NCBI GenBank assembly: GCA_014896485.1
Contig: JADBKH010000001.1
Coordinates: 49,517-113,516, forward strand
Length of the DNA: 64,000 nucleotides
Direction: 5' to 3'
Source: Bacillota bacterium
GTDB lineage: Bacteria > Bacillota > Bacilli > Bu12
Within the stretch, counting starts at the first letter, position 1. The number at the start of each line of letters is the position of its first letter. Below are positions 1 through 8,707 of the stretch, piece after piece. Under the pieces are notes generated by a model. The model had not been told where the DNA came from and did no database searches. It saw only the letters and a program-made list of their open reading frames with translations. A program made the position numbers and the translations under genes.

Positions 1-157
1 AACCATCAGTGTCGATGGAACCACCGTGGTGATGGCGACCCACGATCGGGAGATCGTCAATGCGCGCAAGAAGCGCGTCATTGAGCTGGATGGAGGACGG
101 ATTGTACGCGATCAACAAAGGGGGATGTACGCCGGTGTCAGCGCACTCCTTCCGTAG
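1..157 (+). CDS. ftsE: Cell division ATP-binding protein FtsE, 3' end only
   Basis: This is the last ~51 codons of an ABC ATPase, read in the frame beginning at base 2 and ending at the TAG at 155-157. The segment VMATHDREIVN is the H-loop (switch histidine) region in the form typical of FtsE, followed by the RVIELDGGRIVRD C-terminal strand. FtsE pairs with FtsX at the division site and drives conformational signalling to peptidoglycan hydrolases. The stop lies inside the next gene, a 23-base overlap, and the next gene is ftsX, which supports the assignment. Walker A, Walker B and the signature motif lie upstream of the window. Confidence 0.9.
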   Translation, partial: TISVDGTTVVMATHDREIVNARKKRVIELDGGRIVRDQQRGMYAGVSALLP

Positions 158-1019
158 GCATTGGCGGGAAGCGCTGCAAGGGTTTTGGCGCAATGGGGCG
201 ATGACCGTCGCGGCAGCCAGTGCTGTGGCGGTTACGGTGCTGATCCTTGGTTTTCTCTTGGCCCTTGTGGCCAACACCAATCACCTGACCACGGAGGTTC
301 GTGGTCAGGTGACTATGGTTGCTTATTTTAAAGATGGGGTCACGACACAACAGATTTCCGCGCTGGAGCAGCAGCTTCGCAGCGACTCCAAGGTGCAGGA
401 GGTCCGTTATATCAGCAAAGCCCAGGCCCTGCAACAAATGAAGGAGCAGCTGGGGGCCAACTCAAGCTTGCTGGCGGGGATGGAGAATCGCAATCCATTG
501 CCTGCTTCCCTGCAGATCAAACCGAAGCAGACCGAAGAGGTAGCCGCCCTTTCCCAGATGTTGCAGGAGAATCCGGCGATCGAGAAGGTCAACGATGGAG
601 GCCAAGTCGTGCCGCAGATCACACGTGTGACCAACATCGTGCGCGGTGTCGGTGCGGCGTTGGTGATCGCATTGGCGTTGACTTCGGCGTTTCTCATTGC
701 CAATACCATCCGTCTGACGATCTATGCACGCCGCCATGAGATTGAAATCATGCGCCTGGTGGGGGCGACCAACGGCTTTATCCGCTGGCCATTTATCATC
801 CAGGGGTTTCTCCTCGGCCTTTGTGGGGCCATCTTGCCGATTGTCGTGCTCAATGTGGGCTATCAGTATGCTGCGCAACGGTGGGGAAGCTCGCTGATTT
901 TTTCGATGGTGTCGCCAGATGCCCTCTTGGGCCCATTGACAATTGTGTTGTTGCTCATTTCGATCGCGGTAGGCGTTGGGGGCAGCTTGACCGGGATGCG
1001 GCGCAGTCTGCGCGTCTGA
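135..1019 (+). CDS. ftsX: Cell division protein FtsX (FtsE partner, transmembrane)
   Basis: This 294-residue protein has the usual FtsX length. A first membrane segment lies at about residues 24-46, then a ~120-residue extracellular domain, then three membrane segments in the C-terminal half within an FtsX/MacB fold (LTIYARRHEIEIMRLVGATN is the conserved region after TM2). The start is the GTG at 135, preceded by an AAGGGGG ribosome site at 117-123; longer reading from base 60 is out of context inside ftsE. It overlaps ftsE and is followed 28 bases later by an M23 activator, matching FtsEX's known role of activating a coiled-coil peptidoglycan hydrolase or activator outside the membrane. Confidence 0.94.
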   Translation: MSAHSFRRHWREALQGFWRNGAMTVAAASAVAVTVLILGFLLALVANTNHLTTEVRGQVTMVAYFKDGVTTQQISALEQQLRSDSKVQEVRYISKAQALQQMKEQLGANSSLLAGMENRNPLPASLQIKPKQTEEVAALSQMLQENPAIEKVNDGGQVVPQITRVTNIVRGVGAALVIALALTSAFLIANTIRLTIYARRHEIEIMRLVGATNGFIRWPFIIQGFLLGLCGAILPIVVLNVGYQYAAQRWGSSLIFSMVSPDALLGPLTIVLLLISIAVGVGGSLTGMRRSLRV

Positions 1020-1047
1020 GCGTACAGCTCAAAAGGGGAGGGAATCT

Positions 1048-2349
1048 TTGGGGAAAAGAAGGCGTTCGCTTTACATTCAACAACAGACAGGCCGTTACTT
1101 GGGTGGGGTCGCGACGGCTGCCCTTCTAATGGTCAGCTTGCCATCGCCAGCTACTCAGGCGAGTGGGCTTTCGAATGCGCAACAGCAGTTGCAACAGGCC
1201 AATCAACGCGCCGAACAGCTGCGTCAGCAGATCGGTGCGTATCAGCAACAAGAAGCTTCGCTCAACCAACAGATTGCCCATCTTGACGATCAGATCAATG
1301 CCAAGCTGCAAGCGATCGAACAGATGGCCCGGCAGATCAACCAGACCAAGCAGCAGATTGCCCAAAAAAAGGAGGCCATCGCTGCCAAGCAGCACGAGAT
1401 TGAAGCGACCCATCAGCGCATCGCGCAGCGTCAACAATACCTGGATCAGCGATTGCGCGCGACCTATGAGGATGGCACCGTCAGCTATCTGGAGGTGCTC
1501 TTTTCTGCAACGAGTTTCAGCGACTTCCTCACCCGCTTAGATCAGCTGACGTTCATCGCACAGCAGGATCGCACCCTACTCAAGGAACAGCAGGCCGACC
1601 TTGAAAAGCAGCAGCAACAAAAGGCGCAATTGGCAAAAGAGCAGGAACAATTGGTCGCTGCACAGGATGCGCTTTCCCAACAACAGCGACAGTTGGTGGC
1701 CATCAAGGACGCATTGCAGCAGCAGCAGTCAGAAAAGCGTCAGCAACTGGGGGTAGCCACCCGAGGGCGTAACTTGGCCGCAGGAGAGTTGACGACCACC
1801 CTCGCACAGGCTCAGCAGATGCAGGCTCAGATCAAGCAGTTGCAACAGCAGGAAGCAGCGCGACAGGCTGCAGCTGCTGCAGCGGCAAGGGCAGCGTCCA
1901 GCGCTGCCGGCGGGGCTTCCAGCTCAGGCAGCTCCGGTGGATCACCGGTACAGGAGGGGGTCTGGGCTTGGCCGCTTCCCGGCCATTCGTACATATCGAC
2001 CGATTACGGATTTGCCAACGATTCTGTCCACAAGGGATCGTTTCACGACGGGATCGATATTCCGGCCCCTCTGGGTACGCCCATCCATGCGGCCGGTGAC
2101 GGCATCGTGATCGCGGCAGGGCCTGCTTCGGGATACGGCGATTGGATCGTCATCGATCACGGCAACGGCATTGCCACCTTCTACGGACACATGTATCCTT
2201 CGGGACTGTTGGTCAGCGTGGGGGAACATGTGCGCAAGGGTCAAGTGATCGCGCTGGTCGGCAGCAACGGATTCTCGACCGGGCCGCACCTGCACTTTGG
2301 GGCCAGCAGAAATGGGGCCAGCGTCAATCCGTGGACGTTGTACCGCTGA
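1048..2349 (+). CDS. Coiled-coil M23 peptidase / murein hydrolase activator (EnvC/PcsB/CwlO-like FtsEX partner)
   Basis: The 433-residue secreted protein has an N-terminal hydrophobic signal (about residues 15-35), a long Gln/Lys-rich coiled coil (about 40-270), an Ala/Ser/Gly-rich linker and a C-terminal M23 (LytM) domain. The M23 zinc ligands are visible: the H and D of HDGIDIP and the first H of the final HLHFG. In M23 proteins with intact ligands the domain can be an endopeptidase. The position just after ftsEX indicates it is the FtsEX-controlled hydrolase or its activator. The TTG start at 1048 has an AAAAGGGGAGG site 6 bases upstream. Confidence 0.9.
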   Translation: MGKRRRSLYIQQQTGRYLGGVATAALLMVSLPSPATQASGLSNAQQQLQQANQRAEQLRQQIGAYQQQEASLNQQIAHLDDQINAKLQAIEQMARQINQTKQQIAQKKEAIAAKQHEIEATHQRIAQRQQYLDQRLRATYEDGTVSYLEVLFSATSFSDFLTRLDQLTFIAQQDRTLLKEQQADLEKQQQQKAQLAKEQEQLVAAQDALSQQQRQLVAIKDALQQQQSEKRQQLGVATRGRNLAAGELTTTLAQAQQMQAQIKQLQQQEAARQAAAAAAARAASSAAGGASSSGSSGGSPVQEGVWAWPLPGHSYISTDYGFANDSVHKGSFHDGIDIPAPLGTPIHAAGDGIVIAAGPASGYGDWIVIDHGNGIATFYGHMYPSGLLVSVGEHVRKGQVIALVGSNGFSTGPHLHFGASRNGASVNPWTLYR

Positions 2350-2378
2350 GACGACGTGGGGCAAGGGATTGACCAACG

Positions 2379-2408
2379 TTGAATGGGCGACACGGTGCCT
2401 TCTATAAT
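2379..2408 (+). promoter_or_regulatory. Predicted sigma-A promoter for ctpB
   Basis: TTGAAT (2379-2384) and a perfect TATAAT (2403-2408) are separated by 18 bases, in the gap between the M23 gene and ctpB. This suggests ctpB can be transcribed independently of ftsEX. No experimental support is visible. Confidence 0.65.
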
Positions 2409-2464
2409 GAGGCAAATGGATATCTGCTGGCTCTCTTGAGAGCACAAAGGATGTGTAGCCCAAC

Positions 2465-3895
2465 TTGCATTTGCGAAGGCGAACGTTGGTCATCATCATT
2501 GCAGGCAGCGTCGTCATCTCCAGCGTACTTTCTTTTTTGGCTGACGGGCTCAGCGGAGGAACGCTTTCGGCGCTCCTCTTTGGCAACCGCAGTTTTGGGA
2601 AGCTTTATTCGGTCTATCGGACGTTGCTCTCCGACTATCTGTATCCCGTAGACAGCAATACGTTGGTAGAGGGCGCCCTAAAAGGGATGGCGCAGTCGAC
2701 CAACGATCCATATACGGTCTATATGCCGCCGTCCCAGGCCGCTTCTTTTCACGAGGGATTAAGCGATCAGTACGAGGGTATCGGTGCTCAGGTGGAGCAA
2801 GTCGGAGAAGCCATCGTGCTGACGCCGATGAAGGGCAGTCCGGCAGAGAAGGCAGGGATGCGCCCAGGAGATCAGTTGATCAGCGTCGACGGCAAGACGG
2901 TGGCGGGCCAGCCGGTCGATGAGATTGTCTCCAAGATCAAGGGCCCTGCCGGTACAAAGGTGACGGTGGGTGTGCGCCGGGATGATAACCCGCAGATCAT
3001 CCAGCTGACGATCACGCGGGAAGCCATCCCCCTGCAGAGTGTCATCACAAAGCGTTACTCCGATCAGACAGTGCTCGTGCAGATCACCCAATTTGGTGAA
3101 GATACCGGTGACAAGCTGAAACAACAGCTGCAGACCCTGAACAAACAAGGACTTTCCGGATTGGTCCTTGACATGCGTGGCAATCCGGGCGGATATTTGA
3201 GCACTGTTCAAGAGATTGGGGACCTGCTGCTTCCCAAGGGCGCTGTACTCTATCGATTGGTGGATCGCGATGGACACGAGCAAGTGGCCCGATCCAATGG
3301 CAGTACGATTCCTTTCCATGTACCCATTGTCGTGCTGATGGATGGGAACACGGCATCGGCCGCAGAGATTTTGGCAGCAGCTCTTCATGATTCGGCACAG
3401 GCGCCGTTGGTGGGGACGCATAGTTTCGGAAAGGGCATCGCCCAAACCGAAGAGACATTCGGAGACGGATCGTCACTGAAATATACCCAGTTGAAATGGC
3501 TGACGCCCAAAGGAGTCTGGATCCAAGGGAAGGGATTACAGCCCGATTATCCAGTTGCAGCACCTTCCTGGGCTTCGCTGCCGCCCTTGCAAAAGTTGCC
3601 CCTACAACCCAATACCACGGGTGACGATGTCGCAACGGCACAGAAGATGCTGCGTGCACTCGGCATGAGTGTCGATCGCACCGACGGGTATTTTGATGCT
3701 TCCACCCAGCAGGCGGTGGCCACGTTTCAGCAGCGACATGGGTTGGCACCGACCGGTTCCATTGATACCCAGACGGCTATGGCGCTTCAGGATGCCCTGA
3801 CGCAAAAGGCAAAAGAAGAGGATCCGCAGCTTGCTAAGGCACGTCAGGTGTTGGCGGGAATCTTGGGGCAGTCCTATGCACAAGGCGCGGCATGA
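2465..3895 (+). CDS. ctpB: Carboxyl-terminal processing protease, S41 family (CtpB-like)
   Basis: The 476-residue protein has an N-terminal membrane/signal segment, a PDZ domain (about residues 95-175), an S41 catalytic domain and a C-terminal peptidoglycan-binding domain (about 385-445, two short repeats around TAQKMLRALG). The serine/lysine dyad is Ser298 in NTASAAEI and Lys323 in HSFGKG, with the 25-residue spacing typical of CtpA/CtpB. In Bacillus, CtpB cleaves SpoIVFA during sporulation and lies next to ftsEX and minJ as here. The start is uncertain: TTG 2465 and TTG 2471 are both in frame and the nearest AAAGGA (2446-2451) is 13 bases or more upstream. Confidence 0.93.
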   Translation: MHLRRRTLVIIIAGSVVISSVLSFLADGLSGGTLSALLFGNRSFGKLYSVYRTLLSDYLYPVDSNTLVEGALKGMAQSTNDPYTVYMPPSQAASFHEGLSDQYEGIGAQVEQVGEAIVLTPMKGSPAEKAGMRPGDQLISVDGKTVAGQPVDEIVSKIKGPAGTKVTVGVRRDDNPQIIQLTITREAIPLQSVITKRYSDQTVLVQITQFGEDTGDKLKQQLQTLNKQGLSGLVLDMRGNPGGYLSTVQEIGDLLLPKGAVLYRLVDRDGHEQVARSNGSTIPFHVPIVVLMDGNTASAAEILAAALHDSAQAPLVGTHSFGKGIAQTEETFGDGSSLKYTQLKWLTPKGVWIQGKGLQPDYPVAAPSWASLPPLQKLPLQPNTTGDDVATAQKMLRALGMSVDRTDGYFDASTQQAVATFQQRHGLAPTGSIDTQTAMALQDALTQKAKEEDPQLAKARQVLAGILGQSYAQGAA

Positions 3896-3967
3896 TCAAA
3901 CGCGTAGGAGCGTCTGCCAGGGGAGGTCAGCGCGACGACATTCACTTTCTGGCTCCGCACAGCGGGG

Positions 3968-5167
3968 ATGACCCTGCTCCTTTCCCCTTGGCTGTGGGTG
4001 TCGGTGGCACTGGCAGCCGCGGCCCCATTGGCGTTCTCCGATGCGTCCCGGCACCTTGCCGGGGTCGCACTCCCTTCCTATCGCCGACGGTTGTTGCTTA
4101 GCATCGGCACCGGTCTGGCTCTTGGCCTGCTCGGCAGTGCCTTGTTGTTTTTTACTGGGGTGACGTTTAGTCGGCAAGAGGCGCTCCTTGCTTCGTCGCT
4201 GAGTGTGATTGCACTGCTGCTGTTTGGGCGAGGAGGTGCGGCTGTAGGCGCATGGGCAGGTGCGTGCTTTGTCTGGTTGGCCCACCAACTGCCCGCGCTG
4301 CCGGCGGGTCGCAGTCTGCCCAATGCCGTGATCCGTTTTCTCCAAATCTGTGACGTGCGGGCTTTGCTGCTGCTTGGCAGCATTGCGGCGCTCTGCACCG
4401 GCTGCTTCCTGGTGGGTCGACGGGCAATTTGGCCTGCCCAGGTACCGGGATTGCGCGGCAAGCCGGTAGGCGCCCATTGGTATGCAGCTTGGTTGCCACT
4501 GCCCCTTGTGGCACTTTCAGGAGGTCCGGATCTTTGGATGGCTATGCCCATGGTGATCGGTGTGGGTGGTTATCTGACCGGCAGCCATCCCTGGAGGGCC
4601 CTGCGCCGGCGCGGTTACATACAGTTTTTTTTGGGTAGTGCGATGGTGGCTGTACTGCTGTTGCCACTTCCTTCCGGTGCGTTGCCTGTGCTGCTTTTCC
4701 TGCCACCACTGCTCTACGCTGGGGCGACCCGTCTGTGGAAACGCCTCGAAGATGAGGAGCCACCTTTTCTGTTGCCTGCAAACGCGGGGTTACGCATCGC
4801 TGCTGTACGGCAGGGATCGCCTGCACAACGACTCGGCCTGCGCAGTGGCGACGTCGTGTTACAGATCAACGGCCGACCCGTACACAACCGCGAAGAGGCC
4901 ATGCGCGCCCTTTCAGCCGTGCCGACCTATGCGAAGATTGTGGTCTCCCACACCGACAGCGATCCCACCCTTGTTCAGACCCCTGTCTTTCAACGCGATC
5001 CGCCAGCACTGGGGCTGGTCTTCCTGCAAGAAGAGATGCCGATTGGGGCCTGGCGTCCTGTGAGCCGCTGGCAGCGGCCTGTGATCTTCTTGCGGCGCCC
5101 CCCCTATCGTCGCCGCAGGCGCCCTGTGGCGTTTTCCTCTGAAGAGATGGCAGAGGGATCGCCTTAG
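3968..5167 (+). CDS. minJ: PDZ-domain polytopic membrane protein, MinJ-like
   Basis: It has 399 residues from the ATG at 3968, about seven hydrophobic segments in the first 240 residues, and a C-terminal PDZ-like domain (about 270-330; RQGSPAQRLGLRSGDVVLQING). Length, topology and position between ctpB and uvrB match Bacillus MinJ, which links DivIVA to MinD at division sites. Sequence identity is not high enough to read directly, so the name rests on architecture and synteny. A strong ribosome site (AGGGGAGGT, 3919-3927) lies 40 bases before the first ATG. The frame is open upstream and reads TFWLRTAG before that ATG, but the only codon at proper spacing is ACG (3935). The true N-terminus may therefore be about 11 residues longer with a non-standard start. 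Confidence 0.72.
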   Translation: MTLLLSPWLWVSVALAAAAPLAFSDASRHLAGVALPSYRRRLLLSIGTGLALGLLGSALLFFTGVTFSRQEALLASSLSVIALLLFGRGGAAVGAWAGACFVWLAHQLPALPAGRSLPNAVIRFLQICDVRALLLLGSIAALCTGCFLVGRRAIWPAQVPGLRGKPVGAHWYAAWLPLPLVALSGGPDLWMAMPMVIGVGGYLTGSHPWRALRRRGYIQFFLGSAMVAVLLLPLPSGALPVLLFLPPLLYAGATRLWKRLEDEEPPFLLPANAGLRIAAVRQGSPAQRLGLRSGDVVLQINGRPVHNREEAMRALSAVPTYAKIVVSHTDSDPTLVQTPVFQRDPPALGLVFLQEEMPIGAWRPVSRWQRPVIFLRRPPYRRRRRPVAFSSEEMAEGSP

Positions 5168-5204
5168 AAGGAGGATCGGACGGGTATGCTGGGGGGTATA
5201 TAAT
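5165..5204 (+). promoter_or_regulatory. uvrB upstream region: perfect ribosome site with 5-codon ORF, overlapping a TATAAT box
   Basis: AGAAGGAGGATC (5167-5178) is an excellent Shine-Dalgarno sequence but the next ATG (5186) opens a reading frame of only five codons (M-L-G-G-I-stop, 5186-5203). Its stop overlaps a perfect TATAAT (5199-5204) that probably serves uvrB; no good -35 is visible 17 bases upstream. The short ORF could only be translated from upstream readthrough transcripts. Confidence 0.4.
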
Positions 5205-5233
5205 TAGGTACAGACAGACGAGGGGTGAGTTGC

Positions 5234-7300
5234 ATGGCAGAGGAGCGCTTTGAACTCGTCTCAGCCTTTGAACCGACGGGCGATCAGCCAGAGGCAATTG
5301 AGAAGCTGTGTGAAGGGATACGTCAGGAAGCACCACTGCAAACCCTGTTGGGGGTCACGGGGAGCGGAAAGACGTTTACCATGGCCAATGTGATTGCCCG
5401 GATGAATCGACCGACGCTTATTCTGGCCCACAACAAGACTTTGGCCGGACAATTATACGGAGAGTTCAAGGAATTTTTTCCGCACAACCGTGTCGAATAC
5501 TTCGTAAGTTATTATGACTACTATCAACCGGAAGCCTATGTGCCTCAGACCGACACCTACATTGAGAAGGATGCGACGGTCAATGCCGAGATCGACAAAC
5601 TGCGCCATTCGGCGACAGCATCCCTCTTTGAAAGGCGTGATGTCATTGTCGTGGCTTCGGTCTCCTGCATCTTCGGCCTAGGCTCTCCGGATGAGTACTG
5701 GAACCAGATGCTTTCATTGCGGGTCGGTCAGCAGAAGAGCCGAAGCGAGTTGCTGCGACGCCTGGTCGAAATCCAATACGATCGCAACGATATCGATTTT
5801 CAGCGCGGGACGTTCCGGGTACGGGGGGACGTGATCGAGGTCATTCCCGCTTCTCAGTTCGAACAGGCCATCCGCATCGAGCTGTTCGGCGATGAGATTG
5901 AACGGCTCACCGAGATCGATGTGGTCACGGGAGAGGTGTTGGGAGAGCGCGAGCATGTCGCTATCTTTCCTGCCAGCCATTATGTGACTGCTCCGGATCG
6001 GATGAGTCGGGCCATCCGATCGATTCGGGCCGAGTTGGTGGAACGGCTGGCCGAACTGCGTCAGGCAGGGAAGCTGCTTGAGGCAGAAAGGTTGGAGCAG
6101 CGCACCAACTACGATCTCGAGATGATGGAGGAGCTTGGCTTTTGCTCGGGAATCGAAAATTATTCGCGGCACATTGACGGGCGCAAACCCGGTGAAACAC
6201 CTTACTGCCTGCTGGATTATTTTCCGGACGATTACCTTCTTTTCGTCGACGAGTCCCACGTCACCCTGCCGCAGGTGAGGGGAATGTACGAGGGGGATCG
6301 TTCACGCAAGGAGATGCTCGTCGAGCACGGATTTCGCCTTCCTTCCGCGCTGGACAACCGACCACTGAAATGGGACGAATTCGTCGCGCGTATGCCACAG
6401 ACGATCGCCGTTTCGGCAACCCCAGGGGACTGGGAATTGACGCACAGCGCCCAGGTGGTCGAGCAACTCATCCGGCCTACCGGTTTGCTCGATCCAAAAA
6501 TTGAGGTGCGTCCGGCGCGCGGGCAGGTGGACGATTTGATTGGAGAGATCAACCGACGTATCGCCCGACAGGAGCGGGTGCTGCTCACCACCTTGACCAA
6601 GCGGATGGCCGAAGAGCTGACCCAGTATCTGAAAAACGTAGGTATCCGCGTGCGCTACATGCACGCCGACATCAAGGCGCTGGAGCGCATGCAGATCATT
6701 CGGGATCTGCGGTTGGGCGCGTTTGACGTCTTGGTGGGCATCAATTTGTTGCGGGAAGGACTGGATCTTCCGGAAGTGAGTCTGGTCTGTATTCTTGATG
6801 CGGACAAGGAAGGATTTTTGCGCGGCGAGCGGGCGCTGATTCAGACCATTGGCCGCGCCGCTCGCAATGTCGACGGTACCGTAATTCTCTATGGGGACAC
6901 GATGACCGAGGCGATGCGCCGTGCGATCGACGAGACGCAGCGCCGCCGGCAGATCCAGATGGCCTATAACGAGGAGCACCATATCACCCCGCGGACAGTC
7001 GAAAAAGCGGTACGGGATCTGATCCGAGCAACCGAGGTGGCCGAAGAGCAGGTGCTCTATCACCTGCCCGCAAAAGAGATCCAGAAGATGTCCAAGCGCG
7101 AACTGCGTACGCTGATCGGCCAGCTGCGCCAAGAGATGAAAGAGGCGGCGCAGCATCTTCAATTCGAGCGTGCCGCCGAGTTGCGGGACGCCATCATCGA
7201 GCTGGAAAGTGAACTGGCCCCTGAACGCAAGCAAAAGGGGATCAGCGCCCCTTCTTCAGCGACATCACGTGTCAAGAAAGTCCGTACAGCCGCGAAGTGA
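5234..7300 (+). CDS. uvrB: Excinuclease ABC subunit B
   Basis: The 688-residue product is the usual UvrB length. Visible features are Walker A (GVTGSGKT, about residues 39-46), the DNA-clamping beta-hairpin region ([12 protein letters not shown]), the helicase motif [15 protein letters not shown], the C-terminal helicase half with [14 protein letters not shown] and QTIGRAARN, and a C-terminal UVR motif ([24 protein letters not shown] region) that contacts UvrC. UvrB verifies damage after loading by UvrA in nucleotide excision repair. The ATG at 5234 has a GAGGGGTG site 7 bases upstream; the GTG at 5225 lies inside that site. uvrA, which often follows uvrB in Bacilli, is not adjacent here. Confidence 0.97.
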   Translation: MAEERFELVSAFEPTGDQPEAIEKLCEGIRQEAPLQTLLGVTGSGKTFTMANVIARMNRPTLILAHNKTLAGQLYGEFKEFFPHNRVEYFVSYYDYYQPEAYVPQTDTYIEKDATVNAEIDKLRHSATASLFERRDVIVVASVSCIFGLGSPDEYWNQMLSLRVGQQKSRSELLRRLVEIQYDRNDIDFQRGTFRVRGDVIEVIPASQFEQAIRIELFGDEIERLTEIDVVTGEVLGEREHVAIFPASHYVTAPDRMSRAIRSIRAELVERLAELRQAGKLLEAERLEQRTNYDLEMMEELGFCSGIENYSRHIDGRKPGETPYCLLDYFPDDYLLFVDESHVTLPQVRGMYEGDRSRKEMLVEHGFRLPSALDNRPLKWDEFVARMPQTIAVSATPGDWELTHSAQVVEQLIRPTGLLDPKIEVRPARGQVDDLIGEINRRIARQERVLLTTLTKRMAEELTQYLKNVGIRVRYMHADIKALERMQIIRDLRLGAFDVLVGINLLREGLDLPEVSLVCILDADKEGFLRGERALIQTIGRAARNVDGTVILYGDTMTEAMRRAIDETQRRRQIQMAYNEEHHITPRTVEKAVRDLIRATEVAEEQVLYHLPAKEIQKMSKRELRTLIGQLRQEMKEAAQHLQFERAAELRDAIIELESELAPERKQKGISAPSSATSRVKKVRTAAK

Positions 7301-7305
7301 GCGTT

Positions 7306-7343
7306 TTCGACGCATTTCCCGGGAAATGCCTGGGCTTCGACGC
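7306..7343. repeat. 18-bp perfect palindrome flanked by direct repeats
   Basis: GCATTTCCCGGGAAATGC (7312-7329) is a perfect palindrome between uvrB and the following small gene. It is framed by two copies of TTCGACGC (7306-7313, overlapping the palindrome by two bases, and 7336-7343). It lacks a loop and a U-tract, so it is more like an operator than a terminator. It does not match the Gram-positive LexA box (CGAAC-N4-GTTCG). Confidence 0.5.
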
Positions 7344-7372
7344 CTACATTCGGTCGGAAGGGAGGAGGGCAG

Positions 7373-7633
7373 ATGGCTTACCTATATCTTTACCTGATCT
7401 TAGGCGTGGTCTTTGGCCTGCTTTGCCGTCGCGCAGCGTTGGAAAAAGACCGTAACGGGCGTACATGGTTTTGGCTTGGATTTTTTCTGAGCATTCCGGC
7501 TTTTCTCGTCCTACTCCTTCTGCCGGAGGGTGGGCCGCATCGACAGTGTCCCCGCTGCGGCCGGCGGGTTCCCCAGAAAGCCGTTGTCTGCGGCTTTTGC
7601 GGGACGCGTCTGGATCGCAGCATCGATGTGTAG
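7373..7633 (+). CDS. Small membrane protein with C-terminal zinc ribbon
   Basis: The 86-residue protein has two hydrophobic segments (about residues 3-17 and 31-50). A C-terminal double-CxxC zinc ribbon follows (CPRCGRRVPQKAVVCGFCGTRL). GGAAGGGAGGAGG just upstream of the ATG is a strong ribosome site. Similar short zinc-ribbon membrane proteins are widespread but uncharacterised; no function is assigned. Confidence 0.8.
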   Translation: MAYLYLYLILGVVFGLLCRRAALEKDRNGRTWFWLGFFLSIPAFLVLLLLPEGGPHRQCPRCGRRVPQKAVVCGFCGTRLDRSIDV

Positions 7634-7645
7634 CGGCGTAGGAAA

Positions 7646-7664
7646 GCCTAGGATGCTCCTAGGC
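7646..7664. terminator. Hairpin between convergent genes
   Basis: GCCTAGGA (7646-7653) pairs with TCCTAGGC (7657-7664) around a 3-base loop. It separates the zinc-ribbon gene from the convergent unknown gene and overlaps the latter's last codons. No clear U-tract follows on the plus strand, so termination efficiency is doubtful. Confidence 0.4.
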
Positions 7665-8531
7665 AGGACGCTCGAAGAGACGGTTGCGCCGGTTGATCAA
7701 GTAACGTTGGCTGACAAAGTTGAGTGCGCGCCGGGTAGGATGAAACGAGTCGGCCAAGCGCTCCAAGAGTACCTGTTCCCCACGCTGTTTGGCTTGCGGA
7801 TGGGCAGCGGCCAAGCGGTAGTAGGTGGCACCTTCCTCTTCTAATGCACGGATGTCTTGGGGTGCTTGAACCGGTTGGGATGTCGGAACAAGGTGTACTT
7901 TGCCCTCCAAGAGCTTGCCGATCTGTGGGCGGACATTGCTCTGCTGGCGATATCGGTAGCCAACCGCGTCGGCGAAAACACCGCTGAGGAAAAGGGCGAG
8001 ATCCCCCATGCGTTTGAAGATCGGGTAGCGATCCTCTTCGTCCAGAGATGCCGCGAATGCCAGCCAATCGTTTAAATCCAAGTCAGAAAGGCGTACGCGC
8101 CGAACCTGCTGGCCGTTTTTCATCCAGACGACACTGCCTTGTAACTTGGTGTAACTGGCAAGGAGGCGTACCAGATAGCTGCGCAGCTCTTCGTCATCGA
8201 ACACCCAACGTGCTTGAGTGACGTCGAAAACGGGCACTCGATCTTTGCCGTCCCAATCCATGTAAAAGCTGGTCTGGGCGAGATCGCGCTGTGCTTGGCG
8301 CATGAGGATGGTAAAGAGCAGATACGGCGAGATGTGGACCAAGGGTTCGTGCTCGTCGCTGATGCGCCGGTAGAGGGCTTCGTCGTCCAGCAACGTTTCC
8401 ACTCTTTCCGGTTGTTGGCGAAGCCAGTCTACCCAATCGTCGACATCGGCCTTTTCCTTTGCGTATGTTTCGGCCAAAAAGCGGAGATCGGCTTCGGTGA
8501 GCCATTGTACGATATTGTTCTTTGCGTCCAT
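7659..8531 (-). CDS. Uncharacterised soluble protein, 290 aa
   Basis: The reading frame runs from the ATG at 8531 to a TAG at 7659. The protein is rich in charged residues and Trp/Tyr, mostly alpha-helical in appearance, with no signal peptide, membrane segment, nucleotide-binding motif or Cys cluster. A central stretch (MDWDGKDRVPVFDVTQ) and a C-terminal helix-rich region with SFHPTRRALNFVSQRYL are the most distinctive parts. I do not recognise the family. It stands alone, convergent with the zinc-ribbon gene and divergent from the aldo/keto reductase. Confidence 0.75.
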   Translation of the reverse strand: MDAKNNIVQWLTEADLRFLAETYAKEKADVDDWVDWLRQQPERVETLLDDEALYRRISDEHEPLVHISPYLLFTILMRQAQRDLAQTSFYMDWDGKDRVPVFDVTQARWVFDDEELRSYLVRLLASYTKLQGSVVWMKNGQQVRRVRLSDLDLNDWLAFAASLDEEDRYPIFKRMGDLALFLSGVFADAVGYRYRQQSNVRPQIGKLLEGKVHLVPTSQPVQAPQDIRALEEEGATYYRLAAAHPQAKQRGEQVLLERLADSFHPTRRALNFVSQRYLINRRNRLFERPA

Positions 8532-8707
8532 TGCAAAGACCCCCTTACCCCCAGGTGCATGCCCTCTCTATCAGCGTTGCTTTTCAAGAATCCTGCTCCT
8601 TTTGATATAGTATACACGCTGATGCAATGGCGCGAAGCCGTAGCGGGGTGGTTTGATGCCTCGGGGTCGGGTGGGCGCTGTCCCTCAGGTTTTGGAGGAG
8701 GTTGTCG

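Noticed and set aside
8577..8616. Possible promoter with TTGCTT and TATAGT/TATACA upstream of the aldo/keto reductase.
   Set aside because: The spacing between the boxes is 23 bases or more, too long for a sigma-A promoter.
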